Positions 31,824-40,456 of a DNA stretch of 64,000 nucleotides are shown piece after piece. A program made the translations under genes and the position numbers. The stretch's first letter is position 1; the number at the start of each line of letters is the position of its first letter. Where the stretch lies: NCBI RefSeq assembly GCF_003609605.1, contig NZ_MCHY01000001.1, forward strand, positions 81,471 to 145,470. Reading direction: 5' to 3'. The notes beneath the pieces are model-generated. The model worked only from the letters and a program-made list of their open reading frames with translations. It was not told the origin of the DNA and searched no databases. This DNA is from Ammoniphilus oxalaticus. Lineage in GTDB: Bacteria > Bacillota > Bacilli > Aneurinibacillales > RAOX-1.

Positions 31824-31994
31824 GTGATAAAACCATATTTTGCGCGCGGATTTAAACAGAAAACCAAAGCTGCTAAGTTCCCCTTTTTCAAACCGGTAGA
31901 TGAGTTCGATTTTAATCGGTTACAACAAATTTCTAGCGCAACGATATGGGAATTAGCTTCCATTGAATGTTATAAGAAAACGATGTATCTGTAA
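31824..31994 (+). pseudogene. IS21 helper ATPase IstB fragment
   Basis: The frame reads IKPYFARGFKQKTKAAKFPF then FKPVDEFDFNRLQQ and IWELASIEC to a TAA. The KAAKFP..K..DEFDF stretch is the characteristic IstB N-terminal linker. The Walker A that should follow is absent. Confidence 0.7.
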
Positions 31995-32142
31995 AGATGA
32001 GCCTTCGATCTTTCAGGCGCACCTTTTTAACCTTAAGTGGCCTACGATTCTTTCAGCGTTTTACTTCAACTGGTCTAGTATTTTACAAGGTGACTGGTCT
32101 ACTATTTTCTGATCAGCTGGCCTACTTTTTTATTGACACTCG
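31995..32142 (+). mobile_element. IS21-type right-end debris
   Basis: Repeated TGGTCTACTATTTTCTGATC and TGGCCTACTTTTTTATTGAC motifs, like the multiple end repeats of IS21 elements, follow the IstB fragment. They then run directly into the tail of a broken deacetylase gene, so this marks an insertion junction. Confidence 0.55.
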
Positions 32143-32238
32143 CAGATCAAAGCCACTGAAGGGATTATCCATTCATTGTTAAATAAAGGATATAAATTTG
32201 TCACAGTTAATGAACTTCAGGAATCGGAAGTTAAATAG
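32143..32238 (+). pseudogene. 3' fragment of a polysaccharide deacetylase gene
   Basis: The frame QIKATEGIIHSLLNKGYKFV then TVNELQESEVK and a stop matches the C-terminal helix-strand end of NodB-type deacetylases (LKxKGYxFVTVxEL). Everything upstream has been replaced by IS21 DNA. Confidence 0.7.
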
Positions 32239-32283
32239 TATTAAGTAAGCGGTAAATTTTCGGACCGCGTAAAATAAATTTAC

Positions 32284-32361
32284 AGCATTCCCTTATTCTT
32301 CTTCCCAAGCCTTTTGAAAACGCTGGAAAACTCAGTGAGATTAAGGGATTGGGAGTTTTTT
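32284..32361 (+). other. Boundary hairpin element B (possible att site or terminator)
   Basis: Same design and orientation as 3284-3358: TATTCTTCTTCCCAAG ... CTGG ... CAGTGAGATTAAGGGATTGG followed by GAGTTTTTTT. The outer stem TTCCCAA/TTGGGAG replaces CCCCG/CGGGG with compensating changes. It stands at the right edge of the mosaic region, before the com locus, and could also be the terminator of the lost deacetylase gene. Confidence 0.5.
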
Positions 32362-32403
32362 TATGTGTTGGTTATCCTGAAATAGTTGGGTAAAATACTA
32401 AAA

Positions 32404-32461
32404 TACCTTCTGTATAATAACGGCATGCCGAAAGGCTTGCTCCTTTATTATACAGAAGGTA
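32404..32461. repeat. 17-bp perfect inverted repeat, res-like
   Basis: TACCTTCTGTATAATAA and TTATTATACAGAAGGTA are exact complements with a 24-base centre that itself has GGCATGCC. The right flank (AGAAAGCTTGTCACT) resembles the flank of the dyad at 18803-18855, so both come from the same kind of element. Confidence 0.8.
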
Positions 32462-32842
32462 TAACAATAGAAAGCTTGTCACTCGGATAAATAATGGCAA
32501 GTATAATTCTATGTCTATAATTATATCCACGCCGATGTGAATGAGCGGTTATTTGTCTTTGCTTTTACGATCGAGATCTGCGTTTAGACAAACGCCGAGT
32601 GGTTGTTTCTCTGGATTCGATAATTCCGTGCGGAACCCTGTTTTTAGAACTATTTTAGCAGTTGCTTTATCATGATATTCGTTACAGGAAAGACAGTAAA
32701 ATATAGCGACCACATCCCTTGAGTATTATTTACTATTACTTCATAGTATAAATTGTTTCCCTATAAAGAACACCGAAATTGATATTGCGGTTTACCACAA
32801 AGATATAGGTAAGATTGAATTGCTTTAAGAAAGGACTGAATT
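32462..32842. other. Gene-free stretch between island edge and com region
   Basis: I see no gene. Eroded sequence with TATAAT-like patches and GGTTTACCACAA (32792-32803), a motif seen again as TGGTATACCACC near 33020. Confidence 0.35.
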
Positions 32843-33057
32843 ATGACGATTGAAACAATTTATGCGGAGATGCGAAATGGGATAGATGAACAATTGTTGG
32901 GCGTCTAAGAGAATACACATTGAAATTTATAATGATTGAATCTTTACCCGTAAGTAAGGAAAGGCAAGAGAAATTAAACAATTATATTTATTTATCTAGA
33001 GTGGACCGCAATCGAATTGTGGTATACCACCGAATAGATACGTGTTTACTGGGGTGA
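32843..33057 (+). pseudogene. Frameshifted small gene of unknown function before comX
   Basis: ATG at 32843 (behind AAGAAAGGACTGAATT) gives MTIETIYAEMRNGIDEQLLG and stops. Shifting by one base near 32905 continues with REYTLKFIMIESLPVSKERQ and NRIVVYHRIDTCLLG to TGA at 33057. I do not recognise it. Its place before comX is where comQ would be expected, but the residues do not look like an isoprenyl transferase. Confidence 0.35.
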
Positions 33058-33110
33058 TTATAGGTATAATTAGGTATAAAGGTATATCATAAAAAGGGGA
33101 TATGTGAAGG

Positions 33111-33262
33111 GTGTTCCAGTCTATTATTGAATATTTATTGCGAAAACCTGATGTAATTTAACAGGTGAAAGAGGGGGGACAGCTAGTCTAGTCGGACTAT
33201 CAGATGTTGAACAACAGGCGCTTGTGGGAGCGCCTATCACTTCCATGAAATATTGGCCATAG
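33111..33262 (+). pseudogene. comX: Broken comX pheromone precursor gene
   Basis: GTG at 33111 opens FQSIIEYLLRKPDVI, then TAA (33159-33161, probably a changed CAA), then QVKEG. A six-G run breaks the frame. Shifted, the reading continues TASLVGLSDVEQQALVGAPI and TSMKYWP to TAG at 33262. Read together, this is a ComX precursor: a helical leader, the characteristic (K/G)xASLxGLSxxEQxAL core, and one Trp near the C-terminus that would carry the isoprenyl group. It lies 55 bases before comP, as in Bacillus. With a nonsense codon and a frameshift, the pheromone should not be made. Confidence 0.75.
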
Positions 33263-33317
33263 TTGTATACTATAGTCATGACAAAATGCGCTGAAATATG
33301 CCTATAGGAGAGATAGC

Positions 33318-35669
33318 ATGAAATCGGTTAAAAGCCACCATCTGTTTTTATTTCTATTGTTCTCCGTGGTAATCGTGTCTAGTTATTTAATCATAGTCAC
33401 ATTAAAAACGCCTTTCATCGGTTTGGAAGTAGGGCGAAATACGTTAAACGAGTGGGAAATTACGCATGTGACTGAAATTAGTTGGGCGCAGGAAAAGGGG
33501 ATTGCCGTTGGGGATCTCGTAACCTCGATTAATGGCGCATTGCCGAACCATCACCCCACGGTTAAACAATATAGTAACATTGAAAATATAAAGGAAATGG
33601 GTGTGGTAAGAAATGGAGAACTATATAGATATGAAGTAGATCGCGTGTTCATTCCTAGTCTGTTTACTTATCATACTCTGTTCCCGACGATAGCAGTGTT
33701 CCTCTCGTTGTCTTGTTCTTTATTTTTATACTTTAGGAAGAAAAACGATCTAGCGGCGTTAATGCTTGGTCTATTTTTGTGCGTAGCGAGCATCGGTTAC
33801 CTAAGCGCGGGCGGTTCTGCTCGAGGGGATTTTATTGCAAGGACTATAAATAGCATAACTTTTTTGCAAACGCCCGTTATATTTTCCCACTTTTTATATC
33901 ATTATTTTAAAAGATTTAATATTTTTCTTATATCCAAGCGGTTAATACACTTTCTCTATCTTTTAAACGTGGTCATCGTATTAATTAGCGCCAGTTTCAT
34001 GATAGGTGAATTCGGGCATCTTTTTGTAATTGCTAGAGTGGTTTTTCTGCTCGTTTTCTCGATCAATCTCGTTCTTTGCTTAACAGTTATTTCGATGGGA
34101 TATATTCGGTACAAAAAAACAGTCTACGAATCCGTTTTTAAGTTATTAATTAGCGGGTTATCTTTGGTCTTTTTACCCTTCATTTTATTGGCTGCTATCC
34201 CAGAAATAATTTGGGGGCAAACGTTCGTATCGGGAGAATTAGCTGCTATTTTACTATTAATCCTCCCGGTGTTTTTGACCTATCTCGTCGTAGCCAATCG
34301 GCTGCTGGATATTAATTTTGTGACGAGTCGACTACAACATTATGCGGTCATCGCCCTCTTGCCGACACTGATGTTCATTTTTTTGCTTCATTTCATTCTA
34401 CTCGAAGCGACTTTTGGGCAAAGGTTCCAATCGGTAGTGATCATTTATTTTGGTCTGATTTTTACTTTTTATATGAAGGAAAGACTAGACTATCTAATTT
34501 ATCCGAAACTTTTTAAAAAGTTTAGCTATCTTCAGGCAAACTTAGATCGTTTTGCCCATGACATTGGAAAGGTGATGACGATATCTGAACTCGAACATAG
34601 AATCTTGGAAGAGGTCAAAGACGTGCTTCCGATCAAATCGAGCGCTCTTTTTTCCATACATAAAAGGGATCACTCCGTTCTGTTAAGGAAGGGTGCTGAG
34701 GATAATCAGATCGAATCTATTAAGAAGACGATCCTAAACGAAGTGGATAAATTTAAGGTTGGTTATCGAATGTCTTTTAAAGACGGCATGCTTATTACGA
34801 TTGGGCAAAATATTCAGGAATATTATATCCTCTGGATTGGGGTTAAACAAAATTATGTGGATTTTAATCAGGATGAGAAAAGTTGGCTGAAAGCGATGGC
34901 GCATTATACGGGGATCGTCTATGAAAATTTGCATTTAACTCATCTGAAATTACAAGAAATACAAGAGTCAATGCATAGTCAGTCAGCTCCGCCATGGATC
35001 TTAAGGCTTATTTTTAATTTATCGGAAAAGGAAAGGCGGAATTTCGCGGCGGATTTACATGATTCTGTGCTTCAAGATCAATTATTGTGGTTTCGTAAAC
35101 TAAAAGATGCTTTAAGGGACCCAACAATGCCGTGTGAAATAAGACAGAAATTAAAAGAGATAAAGGAGGGTTTTTTAGATGTAATCTACCAAATACGTGA
35201 AACCTGTAATAATTTAAGGCCCCCTTTTTTGGCAGAAAGAGGGTTAGTATCCGCTTTACAGGATTTATTTGAAATTGTCCACCTTCGCTCCGACTATGTC
35301 ATTTATTTTGACGCCGATCCCGTGCTCGGTCTCGATGATGAACAAACACTAGCCATTTACCGTATTATTCAGGAACTATTAACCAATGCAACAAAACATG
35401 CAATAGCCACCCAGGTGCGCATCACGATAGAAAATAAAGGCGGGGATCTGAACTTGAGATATGAAGATAATGGAATCGGTTTCGAGTTGGGCAAGTTACA
35501 GCGTTCGACCGATCATATGGGTTTAACAGGGATTTCGGATCGGGTTTTAAGTTTTGATGGAAAAATTAATTTACACTCTTCGCATGGAGAAGGTTTGAGT
35601 GTCGAGCTTACGATCCCACTGGCGAATAAGCATAAAGAATTGATTGCGCAGGGTGAATCATATGATTAA
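33318..35669 (+). CDS. comP: ComP-like quorum-sensing histidine kinase
   Basis: A 783-residue protein with ATG behind AGGAGAGATAGC. It has an N-terminal helix, an extracytoplasmic PDZ-like domain (~32-110, GLEVGRNTLNEW...AQEKGIAVGDLVTSINGA), about eight membrane helices (~115-360), a cytoplasmic linker and the HisKA_3 kinase (FAADLHDSVLQDQ, phospho-His ~581). The HATPase with NATKHA and GLTGISDRV follows. Size and order match ComP (~770 residues). It would autophosphorylate on pheromone binding and pass phosphate to ComA, whose gene overlaps its 3' end by 8 bases. It looks intact although comX is broken. Confidence 0.9.
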   Translation: MKSVKSHHLFLFLLFSVVIVSSYLIIVTLKTPFIGLEVGRNTLNEWEITHVTEISWAQEKGIAVGDLVTSINGALPNHHPTVKQYSNIENIKEMGVVRNGELYRYEVDRVFIPSLFTYHTLFPTIAVFLSLSCSLFLYFRKKNDLAALMLGLFLCVASIGYLSAGGSARGDFIARTINSITFLQTPVIFSHFLYHYFKRFNIFLISKRLIHFLYLLNVVIVLISASFMIGEFGHLFVIARVVFLLVFSINLVLCLTVISMGYIRYKKTVYESVFKLLISGLSLVFLPFILLAAIPEIIWGQTFVSGELAAILLLILPVFLTYLVVANRLLDINFVTSRLQHYAVIALLPTLMFIFLLHFILLEATFGQRFQSVVIIYFGLIFTFYMKERLDYLIYPKLFKKFSYLQANLDRFAHDIGKVMTISELEHRILEEVKDVLPIKSSALFSIHKRDHSVLLRKGAEDNQIESIKKTILNEVDKFKVGYRMSFKDGMLITIGQNIQEYYILWIGVKQNYVDFNQDEKSWLKAMAHYTGIVYENLHLTHLKLQEIQESMHSQSAPPWILRLIFNLSEKERRNFAADLHDSVLQDQLLWFRKLKDALRDPTMPCEIRQKLKEIKEGFLDVIYQIRETCNNLRPPFLAERGLVSALQDLFEIVHLRSDYVIYFDADPVLGLDDEQTLAIYRIIQELLTNATKHAIATQVRITIENKGGDLNLRYEDNGIGFELGKLQRSTDHMGLTGISDRVLSFDGKINLHSSHGEGLSVELTIPLANKHKELIAQGESYD

Positions 35670-36330
35670 GATTTTACTCGTAGATGATCACCCTTCCGTT
35701 GGCGCGGGGACAAAAGCAATGATTGAGCAAGAAGAAGATATGGTTGTGACGGTAACGAATGCCAGTATAAATGTTTTGGAAATGGTGGGGCGGACACCAT
35801 TTGATATTTTTTTATTCGATTTAAACATGCCTGGGATCAATGGATTAGAATTAACGAGACGGGTAATGGCGATCCATTCGGATACACCCGTTGTGATCTA
35901 TACAGGTCACGACATTGCTCCCCATTTTAATCTCCTTGTTGAAGCGGGAATTGCCGGGTTTATAAGTAAGACGGCATCACAAGAACAACTTATAACCGCC
36001 TTGCGTTGCGTCATAAGGGGGGAGAGCATTATACCAACCTCGCTTTTTAGGCAATTGAGAAGAAAAGAAGTTCAGGTAGCAACCGAAGAGGGTAACGGAA
36101 GCATAGCGGAAATTTCAATTAATGAAAGAGAACAGAGGATTCTACTGGAAATAGCGAAGGGGAAAGGAAACAGAGAAGTGGCCGAAACCTTATCCTTAAG
36201 CCAACGGACCGTAGAGTATAACCTCACAGGCATTTTTGAAAAATTAGGTGTGCGTTCTAGAGCAGAGGCGATTGCTAAAGCGAGGCAGTTTGGCGTTATT
36301 CCTAACGAACCTTTGCTTGATATACAGTAG
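35662..36330 (+). CDS. comA: ComA-like LuxR-type response regulator
   Basis: 222 residues from ATG 35662, translationally coupled to comP (8-base overlap). The receiver domain has the phospho-Asp in FLFDLNMPGINGLE and the Lys in GFISKTAS. The C-terminal LuxR HTH reads INEREQRILLEIAKGKGNRE then SLSQRTVEYNLTGIFEKLGV. In Bacillus, ComA~P activates srfA, rap and other genes. The target set here is unknown. All conserved phosphorylation residues are present. Confidence 0.92.
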   Translation: MIKILLVDDHPSVGAGTKAMIEQEEDMVVTVTNASINVLEMVGRTPFDIFLFDLNMPGINGLELTRRVMAIHSDTPVVIYTGHDIAPHFNLLVEAGIAGFISKTASQEQLITALRCVIRGESIIPTSLFRQLRRKEVQVATEEGNGSIAEISINEREQRILLEIAKGKGNREVAETLSLSQRTVEYNLTGIFEKLGVRSRAEAIAKARQFGVIPNEPLLDIQ

Positions 36331-36354
36331 TTTCAAATCAGGTCGAGTGAAAGG

Positions 36355-36399
36355 GGGGTAATGCATAGTAGACAAGTCTAGCATGCATTACCCCTATTT
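36355..36399. terminator. Convergent terminator between comA and the chemoreceptor
   Basis: GGGGTAATGCAT/ATGCATTACCCC with a 16-base loop followed by TATTTT. Confidence 0.8.
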
Positions 36400-38093
36400 T
36401 AATGATCCCTTACCTTAAAGTACCCGATGGATTGATCCAATCGCGCTACCATTTCATTCATTTTATCAGCATTGGCGGCAAGTTCATCGTAGGATGCGGA
36501 TTGTTCCTCAACAGAAGCTGTCACTTCTTCTGTAGAAGCGGCATTTTGTTGAATAACAGATGTGATTTCCTCGGCGGCAAAATTTGTTTGCTCGGTACTG
36601 CTCCTTAGATCCAGCACAAATTCACGAACTTTCTGAATGTTTACACGAGTCTCTGCCGCTTGCTGAACAATCTTTTCAAGCGATTCCGTTCCTTTATTCA
36701 TCCGCTGTTCTTGTTCGGTCACGGCTAATTGGTTTTGGCGAATATGCTCCACCGTTTGCGTTGTTTGAAGTTGAATGTTTGTAATTAAATCCGTAACTTG
36801 ATCGGTAGCCCGGTTAGTGTGCTCGGAAAGTTTACGTATTTCATCCGCAACAACCGCAAATCCTCTACCGTGCTCACCCGCGCGCGCCGCTTCGATCGAA
36901 GCGTTCAAAGAAAGTAGATTTGTTTGTGACGCAATATCTTCAATGACCTTCACGATTTGACCGACTTCCTTCGATTGTTCGCCAAGTTGTTGAATAAATT
37001 CGACGGCTGTCGTGATCCCCTGTGACAAGGTATTGAGTTGTTCCATGGCTTCTTGAATCGATCTTCTTCCCTCATTCGCTTCATCGCTTGATGAGTTTGC
37101 GCTTTTTTGAGACTGTTCGATTTGAGCGACTGCCTCCCGCATTTGCATGATGATGCGTTGACTCAATTTAAGTATTCCCGTTGCTTTTGTTGCTTGATTG
37201 TCGGATCCAATCGCAATTTCATTCATAGCGTATGAAATTTGACCTGAAACTTCTTTGTTTTGCTGTGTTGTTTGGGCTATATAGTGACTATTTTCAGAAA
37301 CGTGGAGCGTCAGTGTCTTCAACTGCAAGATCATCTCTTCGAGACGACTACGCATTTTTTCAAACGTTTGCGCGAGTTTCCCAATTTCATCTTTCGAGTG
37401 GACCCTTATTTCATGCGTTAAATCCCCATTGGCAATCGACTCGCTGCTGACCATCAACTCCGATAAAGGACGGGTGATCGATCGACTGATGATGATGAAA
37501 AAACCAAGTGTAATCAAGGTCACAATGATATAGACGGTGATAGAAAAGGTGGTCATTTTGTTGATGTCTGTAATAAGCTGGTGTTCTTCGTTATGGATTC
37601 GCTCAAGCGCTCCCGCGCGGAAAACATCAATTTTTTCATTGATATCTTCGGCAAACTGGTCAAAGTCACCCATAATTTGATTGCCGCCTGCTGGACCCTC
37701 CGCTATATAAGCGTTTGCCATCCTTTTTCCCATCTCGTAATAAGCATTAAATGAAGTCTCAAATGAAGAAAGTTGCTCCTCCTGTTTCGGATCGATTCTT
37801 TTTAAATCTGCAATCGTCCGTTTAAAGTTAAGGGCATGTACCTCAGCCAATTCAAAGCCGTCATCAAAACCGGATAATGCCTGTGTGGCAGAAATATCCG
37901 TTAAAAATTGTTGGACCTGAACAACATCCAATTTCAAGTCATCCGCTTTAAAAGCGACCTCGATTGACGTGTCTTTGAGATTGGTTACCGTTTGACCATA
38001 ACCATTGATCTTAGCTATGAGAAAAAAACCGAAAATAACAAAAACTAAAATAATAACTAAAAACGATGACAACAACTTGGACCTGATCGACAA
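36399..38093 (-). CDS. Methyl-accepting chemotaxis protein
   Basis: 564 residues from TTG 38093, about 10 bases after AAGGGGGAATTTGACAA. There is a transmembrane helix (~8-28), a helical-bundle sensor (~30-180, four-helix/CHASE3-like), a second helix (~183-203) and a HAMP domain ([20 protein letters not shown]). The signalling domain has the hairpin tip [20 protein letters not shown] and [20 protein letters not shown]. It would report to CheA-CheW; the ligand is unknown. The gene is monocistronic and convergent with comA. Confidence 0.93.
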   Translation of the reverse strand: MSIRSKLLSSFLVIILVFVIFGFFLIAKINGYGQTVTNLKDTSIEVAFKADDLKLDVVQVQQFLTDISATQALSGFDDGFELAEVHALNFKRTIADLKRIDPKQEEQLSSFETSFNAYYEMGKRMANAYIAEGPAGGNQIMGDFDQFAEDINEKIDVFRAGALERIHNEEHQLITDINKMTTFSITVYIIVTLITLGFFIIISRSITRPLSELMVSSESIANGDLTHEIRVHSKDEIGKLAQTFEKMRSRLEEMILQLKTLTLHVSENSHYIAQTTQQNKEVSGQISYAMNEIAIGSDNQATKATGILKLSQRIIMQMREAVAQIEQSQKSANSSSDEANEGRRSIQEAMEQLNTLSQGITTAVEFIQQLGEQSKEVGQIVKVIEDIASQTNLLSLNASIEAARAGEHGRGFAVVADEIRKLSEHTNRATDQVTDLITNIQLQTTQTVEHIRQNQLAVTEQEQRMNKGTESLEKIVQQAAETRVNIQKVREFVLDLRSSTEQTNFAAEEITSVIQQNAASTEEVTASVEEQSASYDELAANADKMNEMVARLDQSIGYFKVRDH

Positions 38094-38546
38094 TTGTCAA
38101 ATTCCCCCTTGTCCCTATCATATTTAAATTAACAGAAACTACCCCTTCATTTAATTATCGGCAGCTATATAAACCTGTTAAATCGTTTTTAACATTTTTA
38201 ATGAACTTTATGTGAAAAGTTGGCGGGGGGGGGCGCAAACAAATTTAGCTTCACGCATCGATCAGAGGAATGGGGCAATCGGGCCCCGACAGCGGATAAG
38301 GCGCCATCCTGTGGATATAGGCGACTTGTCCTTTTTAGGAAGAAAGACGCGCCTGGGTCATGGCGCTGACCTTCTTTTTTGTATGTTAGAATCTTCTTAT
38401 TTAATTTACTTCTCGCAAATATGCTGGTTGGAATGCTTCCAAATAGGTTTAAAGAGAGAATATATATTTATCGATTTACGATAAATATATATTGCTATTC
38501 AGTAATACTGTATTATAAATCCTACTATAACAAAATGAGGTGCTTT
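38094..38546. other. Intergenic region with G-run and an operator-like dyad
   Basis: It holds a nine-G tract near 38224-38233, no convincing gene, and the 15-bp dyad described separately just before the DUF2975 operon. Confidence 0.4.
38459..38493. promoter_or_regulatory. 15-bp perfect dyad before the DUF2975-HTH operon
   Basis: AATATATATTTATCG and CGATAAATATATATT flank ATTTA, about 55 bases before the DUF2975 start. It is a good candidate operator, perhaps for the small HTH protein of the same operon. Confidence 0.6.
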
Positions 38547-39023
38547 ATGAAACGGGGGACAATCACTTTTTTAAAGTTAGCGGTTTTTATTATTTGGATA
38601 GCGGTTCTCACGATGTGCATCTACTGGTTGCCATGGTTGGGTCGAACAACAGTTGAGATGTATCCGGGGTATGCTCATTTAAGATTACCTATTCTATTTG
38701 GGCTGTATGTTACAGTGATTCCATTTACCATTGCGCTATATCAAGCTTTTAAACTACTGAATTATATAGAAAGTAAAAACGCTTTTTCAGATTTAGCCAT
38801 TGTTTCGTTGCGATCGATTAAGAACTGCGCGATCATCATTTCCGCGTTATACATAGTGGGGGTCGTTTTTCTCATTATCGAAAATGCGATGCATCCTGGC
38901 GTTGCCATGATAGGATTCTCAATCCTATTTGCGTCTCTAACAATCTCGTTTTTTGCGGCAGTTCTACAGGAACTATTGAGAAGCGCATTCGAAATAAAAA
39001 CAGAAAATGATTTGACGATTTGA
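38547..39023 (+). CDS. DUF2975 membrane protein
   Basis: 158 residues from ATG 38547, behind TGAGGTGCTTT. Four membrane helices with the DUF2975 arrangement (KLAVFIIWIAVLTMCIYWLP; LPILFGLYVTVIPFTIALYQ; the AFKLLNYIESKNAFS loop; IGFSILFASLTISFFAAVLQ). The loop N-A-F-S before the third helix is the family hallmark. The family is always found beside a YozG-like HTH protein, as here (9-base gap), and has no established biochemical role. Confidence 0.9.
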   Translation: MKRGTITFLKLAVFIIWIAVLTMCIYWLPWLGRTTVEMYPGYAHLRLPILFGLYVTVIPFTIALYQAFKLLNYIESKNAFSDLAIVSLRSIKNCAIIISALYIVGVVFLIIENAMHPGVAMIGFSILFASLTISFFAAVLQELLRSAFEIKTENDLTI

Positions 39024-39032
39024 GGTGGTTAC

Positions 39033-39242
39033 ATGGCGATTATAATTAATATCGATGTGATGCTTGCGAAGCGAAAAATGAGCGTGACGGAACTTTCGGA
39101 ACGGGTTGGCATCACGATGGCTAACATCTCTATATTAAAAAATGGTAAGGCAAAGGCCATCAGACTGTCAACTTTAGAGGCCATTTGTAAAGCATTAGAT
39201 TGTCAGCCTGGTGATATTTTGGAATATAGGAGTGACGCTTAA
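39033..39242 (+). CDS. XRE/Cro-type HTH regulator (YozG-like)
   Basis: 69 residues: IINIDVMLAKRKMSVTELSE, then RVGITMANISILKNGKAKAI and LEAICKALDCQPGDILEY, the complete compact HTH_26 fold. ATG follows TGAGGTGGTTAC. It is cotranscribed with the DUF2975 gene and the following membrane-protein gene. It probably controls the operon, perhaps through the 38459-38493 dyad. Confidence 0.92.
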   Translation: MAIIINIDVMLAKRKMSVTELSERVGITMANISILKNGKAKAIRLSTLEAICKALDCQPGDILEYRSDA

Positions 39243-39243
39243 G

Positions 39244-39771
39244 ATGACACTTTTTTTATTAGTTGGATTCATTATCGTACTTATTTTACTTTTTAATAAA
39301 AGGCTCGTATTTAAGTTGGTCCGCTCCGATTCTACTTTCGTTGGAAAGTTATCAGGGGCGGATTGGTTTCAAAACCCATGGAAAAGTGGCACTTTTTTAT
39401 TCGTATCAAACGCTTTGCTGTTTAGTTTAACACTGTTGCTTATTTATGTTACTGGACTTTTAGAAATCCCTTTTATACACCTGTTTGTCATGATTGCAGC
39501 CGTTTTATCGAGCTTATATTTGTGGATTGTCATACATAAATCATGGAGAGGCGGGCGAAAGGAGCGGCTTCTTCAAGGATTCGTCGGTAGCAGCTTTTAT
39601 GGCGTGCTTGCGCTAATTTTCATTTTCATGATCTTTAACATGGAGCCTGAAACGCCTTACAACGATAACTTCATGCAATTCATTGGCTTAGTTATGGGTA
39701 TTTTTGTTGCTGTTGTCGCTTTTATAACCTGTTTTTGTATCACGAGTTTGACGGGGAAGAAACAACTATAA
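39244..39771 (+). CDS. Membrane protein of the DUF2975-HTH operon
   Basis: 175 residues from ATG 39244, directly after the HTH gene (AGGAGTGACGCTTAAG as ribosome site, inside the HTH 3' end). Five hydrophobic helices, with polar RGGRKERLLQGFVGSSFYG between the third and fourth. I do not recognise a family. Operon membership suggests it works with the DUF2975 protein. Confidence 0.75.
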   Translation: MTLFLLVGFIIVLILLFNKRLVFKLVRSDSTFVGKLSGADWFQNPWKSGTFLFVSNALLFSLTLLLIYVTGLLEIPFIHLFVMIAAVLSSLYLWIVIHKSWRGGRKERLLQGFVGSSFYGVLALIFIFMIFNMEPETPYNDNFMQFIGLVMGIFVAVVAFITCFCITSLTGKKQL

Positions 39772-39819
39772 GCGGGCGAATTCAAGGGAAGTGGTTCCGA
39801 GCGAACGAGAGAAAATGAT

Positions 39820-40299
39820 ATGAAAATAATAAAGGGTATCATACTGTTTCTGTTTATAGTCGCTTTCATTTGTTTTTTAAAATTCTACACATTCCATACT
39901 GACTTATCCGAGGAAAATATGAATGGATTAAATCTTGGGGAAAAATATTTCCCCTTGATAAATGGAGATACATTACATAACATTGATACTTTTTACCCGA
40001 ATAATCACGTAAATCATAAGTATAAAAGCGGATTAGAATTACTTGTCGATAAAGAACTCTATATTAAAAGAATTTGGTTACAGGGTCCAAGTATAGGTTA
40101 CATAACGTCGAAAGGTGTATCAATTGGAAATAATCGAAGCAAGGTTATAGATTTATATGGCAAAAACTTTTATATGAGACATGAACAAGGCGCGGATATT
40201 ATAGGCTACATAGATAGAAAAAGGAATTCAAAAATAGAATTTTGGACAAGCGAAAATATCGTCCACAGTATCCGCTATGATAAAAGAAATCTATATTAG
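39820..40299 (+). CDS. Membrane-anchored protein of unknown function
   Basis: 159 residues from ATG 39820. The upstream GAACGAGAGAAAATGAT gives only a weak site. One N-terminal helix (IIKGIILFLFIVAFICFLKF) is followed by an outward-facing domain with GVSIGNNRSKVIDLYGKNFY and SKIEFWTSENIVHSIRYDKR. The IGNNRSKVIDLYG signature recurs in Bacillus exported proteins of unknown function. It follows the DUF2975 operon by 48 bases and may belong to it. Confidence 0.65.
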   Translation: MKIIKGIILFLFIVAFICFLKFYTFHTDLSEENMNGLNLGEKYFPLINGDTLHNIDTFYPNNHVNHKYKSGLELLVDKELYIKRIWLQGPSIGYITSKGVSIGNNRSKVIDLYGKNFYMRHEQGADIIGYIDRKRNSKIEFWTSENIVHSIRYDKRNLY

Positions 40300-40456
40300 A
40301 CACCTTGTCATTTGCTCGTGACCCAAATGTTGTTGTCTAAAGCGCTTAAACAGCCCTACCCACCTGAGCGACTTTGTGGATCGGAGGGTAGCAGTCCATT
40401 ATTATAACTTCAAACTTTCTTCACAGTTATAAGTTAGCCTAGAACGATACAGAAGT

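Noticed and set aside
33159..33185. Programmed frameshift or stop read-through in comX
   Set aside because: It would need both a stop bypass and a frame change within 20 bases; no slippery heptamer with a downstream structure is seen. Decay is simpler.
38224..38235. G-tract as a phase-variation site
   Set aside because: It lies in non-coding DNA over 300 bases from the next start and not within a promoter I can identify.
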